Positions 54,635 to 62,947 of a stretch of 64,000 nucleotides of DNA are shown here, in pieces. This stretch comes from Streptomyces sp. ITFR-16. Lineage in GTDB: Bacteria > Actinomycetota > Actinomycetes > Streptomycetales > Streptomycetaceae. The translations under genes were made by a program, and so were the position numbers. The stretch spans positions 1,178,001 to 1,242,000 of the forward strand of contig NZ_CP134609.1 in the NCBI RefSeq assembly GCF_031844705.1, read 5' to 3'. The notes under the pieces are model-generated. The model was not told where the DNA came from. It saw nothing but the letters and a program-made list of their open reading frames with translations, and made no database searches. Within the stretch, counting starts at the first letter, position 1. Every line of letters starts with the position of its first letter.

Positions 54635-55771
54635 TCAGAGTTCCACGTACCCGGAAAACAGCCGCCGCGTCGTCCTGAAAGCCGTCGCGTAGTCGGCCCT
54701 CATTCCCTCGGCGGTGTTGAGCGACCCGGATACCGAGGCCGCGACCTCGATCGGGCCGGAGGGTGATCCCAGGCGAATCTCGTCGCCCCCCGCGTGGCGC
54801 GCACTCTCGTGGACGACCGACCCGGGGACTTGGGCCGCGACGGCCGTGCACAGGGCTCCGGTGAGCGGGAGCGCGCGGTGCGGCTGCCCGTTGGACAGAA
54901 ACCGTACGGACAGATCGACATCCTCTTCCTCTGTCCTGTCCCCTCCCAGCGTCCGGAACGCTGCCGGGGGGCCCACCACAGCGACGAAGGGTGTCGTCGG
55001 GTTCTTCGCGGCGGCCACGGCGTCGGCCGCGATGCCCATCAGCACCGACGCGGTGCGCCTCACCTCCTCCAGACGCAGCAGTACCTCGGCACCGGCATCC
55101 AGCTCGTCGGGCGTTTCCACGGCCCGCAGGCCCAGTTCCGCGGCGCGGACGAACACCACCGGATTGGCGCTGTCAACCATGCTCACATGCATGGAAACAC
55201 CGCCAACCGTGATGCGGGTCATCGCCTCACCCACGGGCAGCAGTCGTCCGTTGACAGTGCCACCCGGATCCAGGAAGTCCAGACGGACCGGGCTGCCGGT
55301 GCCGGCCACCCCCTGGAGCCGGTAGCTCCCCTCCCGCACACTTCGCCCGGCCCGGACGGCGAATGCGGAACGGATCGTCTTGCCCGTGTTCAGGTTGTGC
55401 ATCCGGACCACCGCAGTGCCGTCCGAAGGGGCCTCAACCAGACCTTCGTCAACAGCGAACGGGCCGACGGCCGAAGCCATGTTCCCGCAGTTGCCCGAGT
55501 AGTTGACGGCGGCATGGCCGATCTGGATCTGCGCGAAGGTGTAGTCGACGTCGGCGTCCCGGCGCGGCGACGGGCGCACGACGCAGACCTTCGACAACGA
55601 GGAGACGCCGCCGCCCATGCCGTCGAGCTGCCGGCCATAGGGGTCGGGGCTGCCCATCGCCCGTAGGAAGACCGGGTCCCACTCCGCCTGTTCCAGCGGT
55701 AGGTCCCTCTCGTGGAAGACCAGCCCCTTGCTCGTCCCGCCCCGGACGAACACGGCCTTGATCGAGGTCAT
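54635..55771 (-). CDS. PrpF-family isomerase
   Basis: A 378-residue member of the PrpF family, diaminopimelate-epimerase-fold isomerases acting on unsaturated di- and tricarboxylates (aconitate, methylaconitate, 4-oxalomesaconate, methylitaconate). N-terminal MTSIKAVFVRGGTSKGLVF is the family opening; the catalytic Cys is in NYSGNCGNMASAVGPFAV, and KVCVVRPSPRRDADVDY precedes it. It moves or flips a double bond in the acid released from the cleaved ring, feeding the lyase next to it. 14 bases after the FAH-like gene. Confidence 0.82.
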   Translation of the reverse strand: MTSIKAVFVRGGTSKGLVFHERDLPLEQAEWDPVFLRAMGSPDPYGRQLDGMGGGVSSLSKVCVVRPSPRRDADVDYTFAQIQIGHAAVNYSGNCGNMASAVGPFAVDEGLVEAPSDGTAVVRMHNLNTGKTIRSAFAVRAGRSVREGSYRLQGVAGTGSPVRLDFLDPGGTVNGRLLPVGEAMTRITVGGVSMHVSMVDSANPVVFVRAAELGLRAVETPDELDAGAEVLLRLEEVRRTASVLMGIAADAVAAAKNPTTPFVAVVGPPAAFRTLGGDRTEEEDVDLSVRFLSNGQPHRALPLTGALCTAVAAQVPGSVVHESARHAGGDEIRLGSPSGPIEVAASVSGSLNTAEGMRADYATAFRTTRRLFSGYVEL

Positions 55772-55785
55772 CGGTCCACCCCCGC

Positions 55786-56664
55786 TCAGAACGGCCGCGG
55801 GGCGGGGTCGGCCTCGGCGACCAGCAGCGTCATCTCTCCGATGCTGTCGATCTCGATGGTCACCTCGTCTCCGGGCACAACCGGAGCGACACCCTTCGGC
55901 GTGCCGCTGGCGATGACGTCTCCGGGCTGGATGTCCACCACCGAGCTGATCAGCTCGATCGCCTCACCCACGGACACGATCATGTCCTTCAGGCTCGCGC
56001 CCTGCCGCTTCTCGCCGTTGACGAGCAGCCGCGAGGCCAGCGTGTCCAGATCGGGAATCTCATCGGCGGTCACCACGAACGGGCCGAACGGGGTGAAGGT
56101 GCGGAACGACTTGCGCAGTGACCGGTCCTCCTCGAACTTCCCCCGTTCGATCCGCATCGTCATGTCGATCAGGCAGGCATAGCCGAATACATGCTCGAAG
56201 GCCCGCTCGCGCGGAATGTTGCGACCCCCTCGGCCTATGACCACCCCAAGCTCGCACTCGTGGTCGAACCGGCGTGTCGATCCTGCGGGCAGGGTGATCG
56301 GTTCACCGGCTCCGCTCAGCGATCCCGCCGCCTTCAGGAAGAAGCCGGCCTCCCGAGCCGTACGGCCGCCGGTAGTCACCGAGCGGTCGCCGATCTCGCC
56401 GATGTGCGCCCGGTAGTTGGCCGGGATCGCGAAGAGCTGCGGGGGCGCCGGGTTGGCGGCGCGCAGGGTGACCGAGGCCAGGGGTACGCGCGGCCCGTCC
56501 ACGTCGCCGAGGCGCGGGCCGATCTCGGCCCAGTTCCGGATCAGCCAGTTCATCCGCTGCTGTGGCCACTGGTCGAACGCTGCCGGAACGAGCCCGGTGA
56601 TGTCCCGGATCTCGTCCCCCTCGACGACGCCGAGCCGGTGGTCGTCGAAGACGGCGAGTCTCAT
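55786..56664 (-). CDS. Fumarylacetoacetate-hydrolase-family enzyme
   Basis: A 292-residue FAH-family hydrolase. The metal site is in RRFDHECELGVVIG and nearby acidic residues; the helix ERAFEHVFGYACLIDMTMR and the C-terminal QPGDVIASGTPKGVAPVVPG are family marks. After gentisate cleavage, enzymes of this family hydrolyse maleylpyruvate or fumarylpyruvate to pyruvate plus maleate or fumarate. There is no maleylpyruvate isomerase in the cluster, so direct maleylpyruvate hydrolysis is more likely. The ATG overlaps the gentisate dioxygenase stop by four bases. Confidence 0.87.
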   Translation of the reverse strand: MRLAVFDDHRLGVVEGDEIRDITGLVPAAFDQWPQQRMNWLIRNWAEIGPRLGDVDGPRVPLASVTLRAANPAPPQLFAIPANYRAHIGEIGDRSVTTGGRTAREAGFFLKAAGSLSGAGEPITLPAGSTRRFDHECELGVVIGRGGRNIPRERAFEHVFGYACLIDMTMRIERGKFEEDRSLRKSFRTFTPFGPFVVTADEIPDLDTLASRLLVNGEKRQGASLKDMIVSVGEAIELISSVVDIQPGDVIASGTPKGVAPVVPGDEVTIEIDSIGEMTLLVAEADPAPRPF

Positions 56665-57743
56665 CGTTCTGCCTTCGCTGTCGCGCCGTCGCCGACTACC
56701 TCTTCGTGGTAGACGTTCAGCGCGCGCAGCACGGCGCTGTCGTCGACCCGGAACAGCCGCGCGTCCGAGCCGTGGGGATTACTGTGGCGGACCGTGGCCC
56801 ACGGTGGCACGGCCAGGAAGTCACCCTTGCCCCAGTCGAACCGCCGACCGTCCACGTACATCGTGCCGGCGCCCTCGACCACCCAGTAGACCTTGCTGCC
56901 GCTGTGCCGGTGCGCCACACCATCGAAGCCCGCACGCAGGATCTGGGCCTTCATCGACATCGCAGGCAGCACCGGACCGCCCGAGGTGGGGTCCTGGTAT
57001 TCGAGGATGACGTCGTCGGCCGGGTCGGCGACGAGTCCCTTGGCCCGCTCCAGTGCCCCCAGGGTCTGCTCGTTCGCGTAGACCAGGAGCGGGTTCGTCG
57101 TCCTGCGCGGTGCCGGTCCGACCGGACGCAGCAGGCCTGACCCGTACTCCCTCCAGGACTTCTCGGGCTCGGGGCCGACGGGCTGGGTGTCGGTCTCGTA
57201 CGGGTCGAAGAACACGTTCTCCAGCGAACGCATCAGCGACACGTCGAGCACGTCGAGCCAGATCATCGGCTCGGGACCCTCGTGCACATGGTCATGCCAG
57301 GACCAGTTCGGCGTGAGCACGAGGTCGCCCTCGTTCATCTCGTAGTTCTCGCCCTCAACCGTGGTGCTGCACCCGGTCCCCTGCATGACGAACCGGAACG
57401 CGGACGCGGTATGCCGGTGCGCGGTGGCCACCTCACCGGGGAGGATGTACTGGATCGAGGCCCAGAAGGTGGGTGTGGTGCCGTACTGGAGCCCAGGGTT
57501 GGCCAGCCGGAGGGTGCGTCGAGCGCTACCCGGACTCAGGGCGACGACCTCACCCAGCCTCTTCAAGAACTCCTCCAGGTCGTCCCAGCGCCAGTGCATC
57601 GGCACCATGGCCGGTTCGGGAGTGCGGGTAAAAAGCGGGGGGTCCGTGGGCTGGTGGATCGCGATCCCCGCCTCCCGCAGGGCCGCGACCAACTCCCCGC
57701 GCACGGTGTCCTCATCCTGGATTTGGGTCGAGGTCTCTGTCAT
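56661..57743 (-). CDS. Gentisate 1,2-dioxygenase
   Basis: A 360-residue double-cupin ring-cleavage dioxygenase that opens gentisate to maleylpyruvate with Fe(II). The N-terminal cupin has GEVATAHRHTASAFRFVMQG, in which the His pair binds iron, and GDLVLTPNWSWHDHVHEG; the C-terminal cupin has GFDGVAHRHSGSKVYWVVEG. The length fits gentisate dioxygenases. First gene of the operon; RBS GAGGAG. A nearly identical FadR-type operator lies 66 bases upstream. Relatives cleave 1-hydroxy-2-naphthoate or salicylate, so the exact substrate is not certain. Confidence 0.85.
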   Translation of the reverse strand: MTETSTQIQDEDTVRGELVAALREAGIAIHQPTDPPLFTRTPEPAMVPMHWRWDDLEEFLKRLGEVVALSPGSARRTLRLANPGLQYGTTPTFWASIQYILPGEVATAHRHTASAFRFVMQGTGCSTTVEGENYEMNEGDLVLTPNWSWHDHVHEGPEPMIWLDVLDVSLMRSLENVFFDPYETDTQPVGPEPEKSWREYGSGLLRPVGPAPRRTTNPLLVYANEQTLGALERAKGLVADPADDVILEYQDPTSGGPVLPAMSMKAQILRAGFDGVAHRHSGSKVYWVVEGAGTMYVDGRRFDWGKGDFLAVPPWATVRHSNPHGSDARLFRVDDSAVLRALNVYHEEVVGDGATAKAER

Positions 57744-57808
57744 GTCGGCTCCTCAATTCACTTCGACGTCCCGAGACATCCCGTTCCCCGGACTGTTTCA
57801 TCGTTGAC

Positions 57809-57824
57809 GCCAAATGATTTGACC
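57809..57824. promoter_or_regulatory. FadR-type operator, copy 3 (gentisate operon / flavoprotein promoter)
   Basis: GCCAAATGATTTGACC, whose reverse complement matches copy 1 at 15 of 16 bases. It lies in the divergent spacer between gentisate dioxygenase and the FAD dehydrogenase, so one bound regulator could control both. Confidence 0.65.
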
Positions 57825-57968
57825 ATTATCCTCAAGGCTGCGAGCGAGGTTGTCAACCAGGTCGTCCGGACTCCCGATCAGCCGGGACGCTTCTCCGGAC
57901 GCGGGCCCACCGGCCGGGGACGCGCCGGAAACGCCGTCATGGCCGACCGAGATTCTTCAAGGACGAGA

Positions 57969-59351
57969 ATGGCAAAGAGTAGCGATGCACCAGTGGTCGT
58001 CCTCGGCGGAGGACTGGCCGGCTACAGCGCCGCGATCGAAGCGGCGGAGCGGGGAGCGCGCGTACTCCTCATCGATAAAGCCGCCGAACCGGGTGGCAGC
58101 ACCCTGCGCAGCGGCGGCTCGTTCGCCTTCGCCGGCACCGACCTCCAGGCCGCAAACGGCATCGAGGACAGCGATGACCTGCTGCGCCGGGATCTGTTGA
58201 GGGGCGGGGGCGAGCAGTCGGACCCTCAGCTCGTCGACCTGTATGTCCGGCGCCAGCTTGCGGCCTATCACTGGCTCAAACGCTGCGGAGTCGATTTCGA
58301 CGGAGTGAGCCTGAGCGGTAACCAGTCCGTACCGCGCTCGCACGGTGTCGACATCGGCCGCTCCCACGCGCTCATCAGGGCCGCGGCAACGGCCCACCAT
58401 TCCGTCACCGAACTGCTCGCCACCACGACCGAGGCGCTTACACAGGAAAACGGCCGGATCGTCGGCGTGGTCACGCGTGACAGCGACGGCACCGCGACCG
58501 AGCGCCCCGCCCGGGCGGTCGTCCTCGCCACTGGTGGCTTCGCCCGGAGCAGACGGGCCATCTCCACATTCGCCCCGCAGCTGAGCAACGCCCGGCGCAT
58601 GGGCGGTGAGCACAACACCGGCGACGGGATGTACCTGGCCATGTCCGTCGGTGCGGACCTGGCCGACGTAGGCACCATCAAAGCCACCTTCGGCGTCACA
58701 GCCGACGTACCGGGTATGCCTCCGAATCCGACCCTCCTGAACGCGCTGTACCGGGGCGGCATCGTGGTCAACAGCAGGGCTGAGCGGTTCGTCGACGAAT
58801 CGATCTCCTACAAGCTCATCGGCGGGGTCTGTCTTCAGCAGCCCGGCGGTCTCGGCGTCCAGATCTTCGACGAACAGGTCATGGAGCAGACGATTCCCGG
58901 CAAGCTGGTCAACAACTACCGGGGGGCGCTGGAGCAGGGGTACCTCCTGCAAGCCGACTCGATCAGGAAACTGGCCGTCGCGGCAGGCCTGGACCCCGTC
59001 GCCCTGGCCGCGACCGTCGACGGTTACAACGACGCCGTCCGGTCCACCGGCGACACGGACTTCGGGCGCACCCATCTCTCCAGCGGCTACGGCGAGCTGC
59101 CCCTGATCAACCAGGCCCCCTATTACGCGTACCCCACCACCGCCGGGCTGACCAGCACCTACGGCGGACTGCGGGTGGACGTGGAGATGCGCGTGGCCCA
59201 CGTGCTCGGCGGAACGGTGCCCGGCCTGTACGCGGCGGGCGAGATCGTCGGCGGCTTCCACGGCAACGCCTATATGAGCGGGTCGTCACTCGGCAAGAGC
59301 GTGATCTTCGGGCGGGCCGCCGGTCGCGGCGCGGCCGACACCCCGATGTGA
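57969..59351 (+). CDS. KstD/fumarate-reductase-like FAD dehydrogenase (second copy)
   Basis: A 460-residue FAD_binding_2 flavoprotein. N-terminal FAD site VVVLGGGLAGYSAAIEAAER, then EPGGSTLRSGGSFAFAGTDL; substrate domain; C-terminal FAD motif YAAGEIVGGFHGNAYMSGSS. TTAGLTSTYGGLRVDVEMRV is the family block before it. ATG at 57969 follows AAGGACGAGA; an ATG ten codons upstream is possible. It resembles the flavoprotein at 46,988 in fold and in the desaturase/fumarate-reductase grouping. Divergent from the gentisate operon and sharing its operator, so it belongs to the same pathway. Confidence 0.85.
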   Translation: MAKSSDAPVVVLGGGLAGYSAAIEAAERGARVLLIDKAAEPGGSTLRSGGSFAFAGTDLQAANGIEDSDDLLRRDLLRGGGEQSDPQLVDLYVRRQLAAYHWLKRCGVDFDGVSLSGNQSVPRSHGVDIGRSHALIRAAATAHHSVTELLATTTEALTQENGRIVGVVTRDSDGTATERPARAVVLATGGFARSRRAISTFAPQLSNARRMGGEHNTGDGMYLAMSVGADLADVGTIKATFGVTADVPGMPPNPTLLNALYRGGIVVNSRAERFVDESISYKLIGGVCLQQPGGLGVQIFDEQVMEQTIPGKLVNNYRGALEQGYLLQADSIRKLAVAAGLDPVALAATVDGYNDAVRSTGDTDFGRTHLSSGYGELPLINQAPYYAYPTTAGLTSTYGGLRVDVEMRVAHVLGGTVPGLYAAGEIVGGFHGNAYMSGSSLGKSVIFGRAAGRGAADTPM

Positions 59352-59519
59352 CCACGACGAGCGCCGGCCACGCAGGTCTCCTTGCAACCGACGACCCCTG
59401 TGCCGGGGCGGGTGAAGCGCGGTCCCGCATCGACAGCCACGCCCCTCCCTCCTCAACGGCGACCGGCCGCCCCTGCATCCCGTGACCCAGAGCACCGGTG
59501 TCTGAGGCGGCTGCGGACC

Positions 59520-60040
59520 AGCGCAGGGGGGTGCCGCGCGCTACGGTCAGCACGCTGCGGCCTTCCAGGGACCTGAGATGCGCCAGAGTCTCCGACAACG
59601 CCGGCCGTCCGCGCCCACCTGTGGTGCCCGCCCAGGATCTCGACCAGGAGATCCCGGCAGCGATCTCCCATACGGTGGAGCCGAGGTGCAGCCGTCACGA
59701 ACGCCCGCACCTCGGCGAGCCGCTCGCGGTGGCGCATAACGATCTGCTCAGCACGCTCCCGCACTCCCCGGAACCGCTACTCGTGTCCCGGCAGCACCTC
59801 GGCATGGGACGACTCGCCCAGCGCGTCGGCAAGGCCATGGAGCGAGTCCAGGTACGTGCCCAGGATGTCGTCGGGCCGCAGCGAATAGCTGCCAATGTTC
59901 GGCGAGATCCGCGGCAGCAGATGGTCGCCGGTGAACACCACCTCATCGTCCGGCAGCACGAAGCACAGGTGCCCCGACGTATGGCCCGGCGTCCACTTCG
60001 CCAGCGCCCGCCGGCCCGGCAGGAAACCGCTCTCACCGTC
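59520..60040 (-). pseudogene. MBL-fold hydrolase fragments (frameshifted)
   Basis: Pieces of one MBL-fold gene appear in three frames: WTPGHTSGHLCFVLPDDEVV ... FTGDHLLPRISPN ... SSHAEVLPGHE, then RAEQIVMRHRERLAEVRAFV, then VWEIAAGISWSRSW and SETLAHLRSLEGRSVL. Order and spacing are normal for the LACTB2-like group with a C-terminal winged helix, but the N-terminal HxHxDH part is missing and at least two frameshifts intervene. It abuts the GAF part of the broken PAS gene, so a deletion joined them. Confidence 0.7.
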
Positions 60041-60669
60041 CGCACAGGCATCATGGTTATCCCGGCAGCCCCGGCCCGGCGCATCCACGCATATGCCTCG
60101 TCCGAGAGTTCGTCCTCCGGCGGGTGACCTGAGTCGAACTCCATGCGCTGCACCCGCTGGTCGGTGATCGTCTTGAGGGCCAACGGTCCAAGACGAAATC
60201 CGGCGTCGAGAGCGGGAGGGAGCGGGAGGCCGTCCGCGATCGACATGCCCGCCCTCGCGACCGAGATCGGCGCGCCACTGCGGGGATCGAAGCCGACATG
60301 TCCTGCCTGCCACAGTTGGAAGACGGCGAAGACGTCAACCACGTCAGGCACCACTACGGAGGCGGCTGTCGCAAGGACACTCTGCAGATCCCGTGCGGCC
60401 GGCACCGCGACCATGCGGGCCAGCAGACGCTCGCGCATACGCGCACTCCACTGCGTTTCGGCGTCCGCCGCGGTCCCGATCCACTCGGATACCCGGCCGT
60501 CACGCATGACCGGGACGGCGACAATGTTGACGTGCGAGTACTCGTTCGGCTGCCGCCCCTGCCTCACTCTGACCACCGCGTTGAGGATCGCCTGTCCCTC
60601 AGCCGTGGCCCGCCACTGCTCTGCGAACCGCGCCCGGTCCTTGGGGTGCACCGCTTCCATCCACGCCCG
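60041..60669 (-). pseudogene. PAS/GAF sensor protein, downstream half (cut by IS)
   Basis: Continuation of the gene interrupted at 60,670: RAWMEAVHPKDRARFAEQWR and VRVRQGRQPNEYSHVNIVAV are the second half of a PAS domain; then RMRERLLARMVAVPAARDLQ and LALKTITDQRVQRMEFDSGH are GAF-like. The frame then meets unrelated sequence near 60,040. Similar proteins in Streptomyces end with a PP2C phosphatase or ATPase domain, which is missing here. Confidence 0.7.
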
Positions 60670-60673
60670 GGCC
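60670..60673. repeat. Target-site duplication GGCC (left)
   Basis: GGCC directly flanks the left end of the IS3-family element and is repeated at 61964-61967. Because GGCC is itself palindromic it looks like an extension of the inverted repeat, but the interrupted gene's frame is restored only if it is counted as the target duplication. Confidence 0.7.
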
Positions 60674-60740
60674 TTGACCCCTGATCCTGGACACACGAGA
60701 CACTGGATCCTGAGGATCTGAGAACGGACATCTCGTGGTC

Positions 60741-61040
60741 ATGAAGAACTACCCGCCGGAGTTCAAGGCGGACGCGGTCGCGCTGTACGAGTCGCGGCCG
60801 GAAGCGACGATCAGGTCGGTCGCGGCCGATCTGGGGATCAACCCGGAGACCCTGCGGAACTGGGTGAGGGCAGCCGGGGTGAGCCGTCCCCGAGGACGAC
60901 GGACGCAAGAACCGGCCCAGCCGCCGGTACCGCTGGAGGCGGAGAACGCCGCCTTGCGAAAGAAGGTCCGCGAGTTGGAGGAGGAACGGGAGATCCTGCG
61001 GAAGGCGGCGAAGTATTTCGCCGGGGAGACGCGCTGGTGA
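60741..61040 (+). CDS. IS3-family transposase OrfA
   Basis: A 99-residue helix-turn-helix protein that binds the element's ends: PPEFKADAVALYESRPEATI, SVAADLGINPETLRNWVRAA, then a leucine-zipper-like segment ENAALRKKVRELEEEREILR and the end KAAKYFAGETRW. The ATG at 60741 starts the conserved MKNYPPEF; an in-frame GTG two codons earlier exists. The stop overlaps the OrfB start (GTGA). Confidence 0.9.
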   Translation: MKNYPPEFKADAVALYESRPEATIRSVAADLGINPETLRNWVRAAGVSRPRGRRTQEPAQPPVPLEAENAALRKKVRELEEEREILRKAAKYFAGETRW

Positions 61041-61939
61041 ACCGCTTCCAGTGTGTCGCCGACCTCCAGCGCCGTCACGGCGTGAAGCGGCTCTGCAGGA
61101 TCCTCGGCGTCAGCCGCTCGAGCTTCTACTACTGGCAACGGACAGCCGCTGACCGGGCCGCCCGGCAGGTGGCCGACGCCCGCCTGGCAGCCCGGATACG
61201 GGCGGTGCACCAGGAATCGGACGGCACCTACGGAGCCCCGAGGATCACCGCCGAGCTCCGCGAGGAGAACGGTGTCGCGGTCAACCACAAGCGCGTCGCC
61301 AGGATCATGCGGGCGTCCGGGATCCAAGGGATCCGGTTGCGGCGCCGGCACCGCACCACCGTCTCTGACCCGGCCGCGGCCAAGGCCCCGGACCTGATCG
61401 GCCGCGACTTCACCGCGGACAAGCCGAACACGAAGTACGTCGGTGACATCACCTACCTGCCCGTCGCCGGCGGGAAGTTCTGCTACCTGGCGACCGTCAT
61501 CGACCTCGCATCGCGCCGTCTCGTCGGCTGGGCGATCGCCGACCACATGCGCGCGGATCTCGTCACCGACGCCCTGGCCGCGGCGATCCGCACCCGCGGC
61601 AGCCTTGCCGGATCGATCATGCACACCGACCACGGAGCCCAGTACACGAGCAGGAGTTTCGCCGAAGCCTGCAGGTCAGCAGGGGTGCGGCGAAGTATGA
61701 GCGCGGTCGGGTCCAGCGCGGACAACGCACTCGCCGAGTCCTTCAACGCGACCTTCAAACGCGAGACCCTGCAAGGACGAAAGAGCTGGCCGACCGAGCG
61801 CGAGGCCCGACTCGACGCCTTCCGATGGCTCCACCGCTACAACACCCGACGCCGACACTCCCGCCTCGGACAACGACCACCGATCACCTTCGAAAACGCC
61901 CTCCGCCACACACCAACTACGCTGGCACAAGCCGCATAA
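61037..61939 (+). CDS. IS3-family transposase OrfB (DDE integrase)
   Basis: A 300-residue catalytic subunit. The N-terminal HTH_21 region has CRILGVSRSSFYYWQ and YGAPRITAELREENG; the rve domain provides Asp137 (VGDITYLPV), Asp198 (MHTDHGAQYTS) and Glu234 (NALAESFNATFK), with the canonical 35-residue D-E spacing. GTG at 61037 overlaps OrfA by four bases. I see no A7-type slippery heptamer at the junction, so expression may rely on coupling rather than the usual -1 frameshift. Confidence 0.92.
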   Translation: MNRFQCVADLQRRHGVKRLCRILGVSRSSFYYWQRTAADRAARQVADARLAARIRAVHQESDGTYGAPRITAELREENGVAVNHKRVARIMRASGIQGIRLRRRHRTTVSDPAAAKAPDLIGRDFTADKPNTKYVGDITYLPVAGGKFCYLATVIDLASRRLVGWAIADHMRADLVTDALAAAIRTRGSLAGSIMHTDHGAQYTSRSFAEACRSAGVRRSMSAVGSSADNALAESFNATFKRETLQGRKSWPTEREARLDAFRWLHRYNTRRRHSRLGQRPPITFENALRHTPTTLAQAA

Positions 61940-61963
61940 CCCGTGTCCAGAATTCGGGGTCAA

Positions 61964-62728
61964 GGCCCCCCCGGCCATCGCGTCGTGCTGCTGGAAGTCG
62001 CCCAGATCGCCCCTGCGTCCCACCAAGACGTCCACCCGGCCGTCGGCGGACATCGACCACACCACCTGGGGAATTCCCGAGAGCAGGGCCTCGTAACGCT
62101 CCAGCGCCCGGTCCCGCGCGCGAGAACCAGCCTGCCAGCCCTCGTCCGCGCCGCACCCGTCAGAACTGCCGGGCAGGCCATGGAAAGCCGTGACCAGCAC
62201 GGCCATGGCCGAACCGTGCCGCGGCACGGTCCTGGCGCAGCTCACGGTGCCGTACCACCCGGCCCCTCCCTTACGCGACGGCCCGTCGAGCGGCAGAACA
62301 GCCTGACGCGGACCACCACGCCGAGCGGCGTCGGACAACAGACCCAGCAACGGCCGACGCACCTTCCCGGGCAACGCATCCCCCGGCCTCATGCCGACCG
62401 ACCAACCGTCGAAGGCCTCGCGGAAGTACTGATTGCACTCCACGAGGACAAAGTCACCATCGGTGACGATGCCCGCCCCGACCACCGACCCGTCGATGTC
62501 CTCCAGATCGAACATCGGCCACGTCGTGTCCTCGCCGGCTCCTTCCACCCTCCGATATTCCCCCACACTCACGCTCCCGGCATCCGCAGCGGTGAGCGGC
62601 AACCAGCGCGTAACAGCGTCCGCCCGTTCGTGGGCCGTACCGGGGGATGCTGGACGCAGGCCCCGGCCCGCCAGAGGCCGCCGGGCCGGCTTGTTGATAC
62701 CCAAAGCGCTGACCGCGCCCGCGGACAA
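61964..62728 (-). pseudogene. PAS/GAF sensor protein, upstream half (cut by IS)
   Basis: From a TTG at 62728 the frame reads WPMFDLEDIDGSVVGAGIV and DGDFVLVECNQYFREAFDGW (first PAS-like domain), then DRALERYEALLSGIPQVVWS and DVLVGRRGDLGDFQQHDAMA (start of a second PAS domain), and runs into the IS at 61,967. The exact start is uncertain; a GTG near the WPMF block is possible. Removing 60,670-61,963 joins DAMAGGA to RAWMEAV in one frame. Probably a sensor or phosphatase regulator of the Streptomyces PAS/GAF/PP2C type. Confidence 0.7.
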
Positions 62729-62947
62729 TGCTCTGCGCGATCCCGCGAAGCCTCATGGGCCCGTTGCCCGGCGTACTCAACGCCCACAACCCGCGACTGC
62801 GACGGCATACCCGCCAAAGACTGTGTGACCTGCTGGCTCCATGATCCGCTTCTGGATGTGGTCCTTCCAGCAGATGCCCTCAGCCTTGTGCCAGGGCACC
62901 GCCTGCTCCGCTCGGACTCGTGCGTGTGTCTGATGCGTACCGCGCGT

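Larger units (their letters stand above)
60674..61963 (+). mobile_element. Intact IS3-family insertion sequence, 1,290 bp
   Basis: Ends are 21-bp inverted repeats, left TTGACCCC-TG-AT-C-CTGGACAC and right (inverted) TTGACCCC-GA-AT-T-CTGGACAC, 18 of 21 identical. It encodes complete OrfA and OrfB and is flanked by GGCC. It is inserted in a PAS-domain gene, opposite to that gene's direction. A degenerate relative is at 11,467. Complete ends, intact frames and exact target duplication suggest a recent insertion. Confidence 0.9.

Noticed and set aside
54527..54692. Plus-strand small frame in the prpF-lyase gap
   Set aside because: It overlaps the 3' end of the prpF-like gene and has no recognisable product; the gap is better explained by a hairpin.
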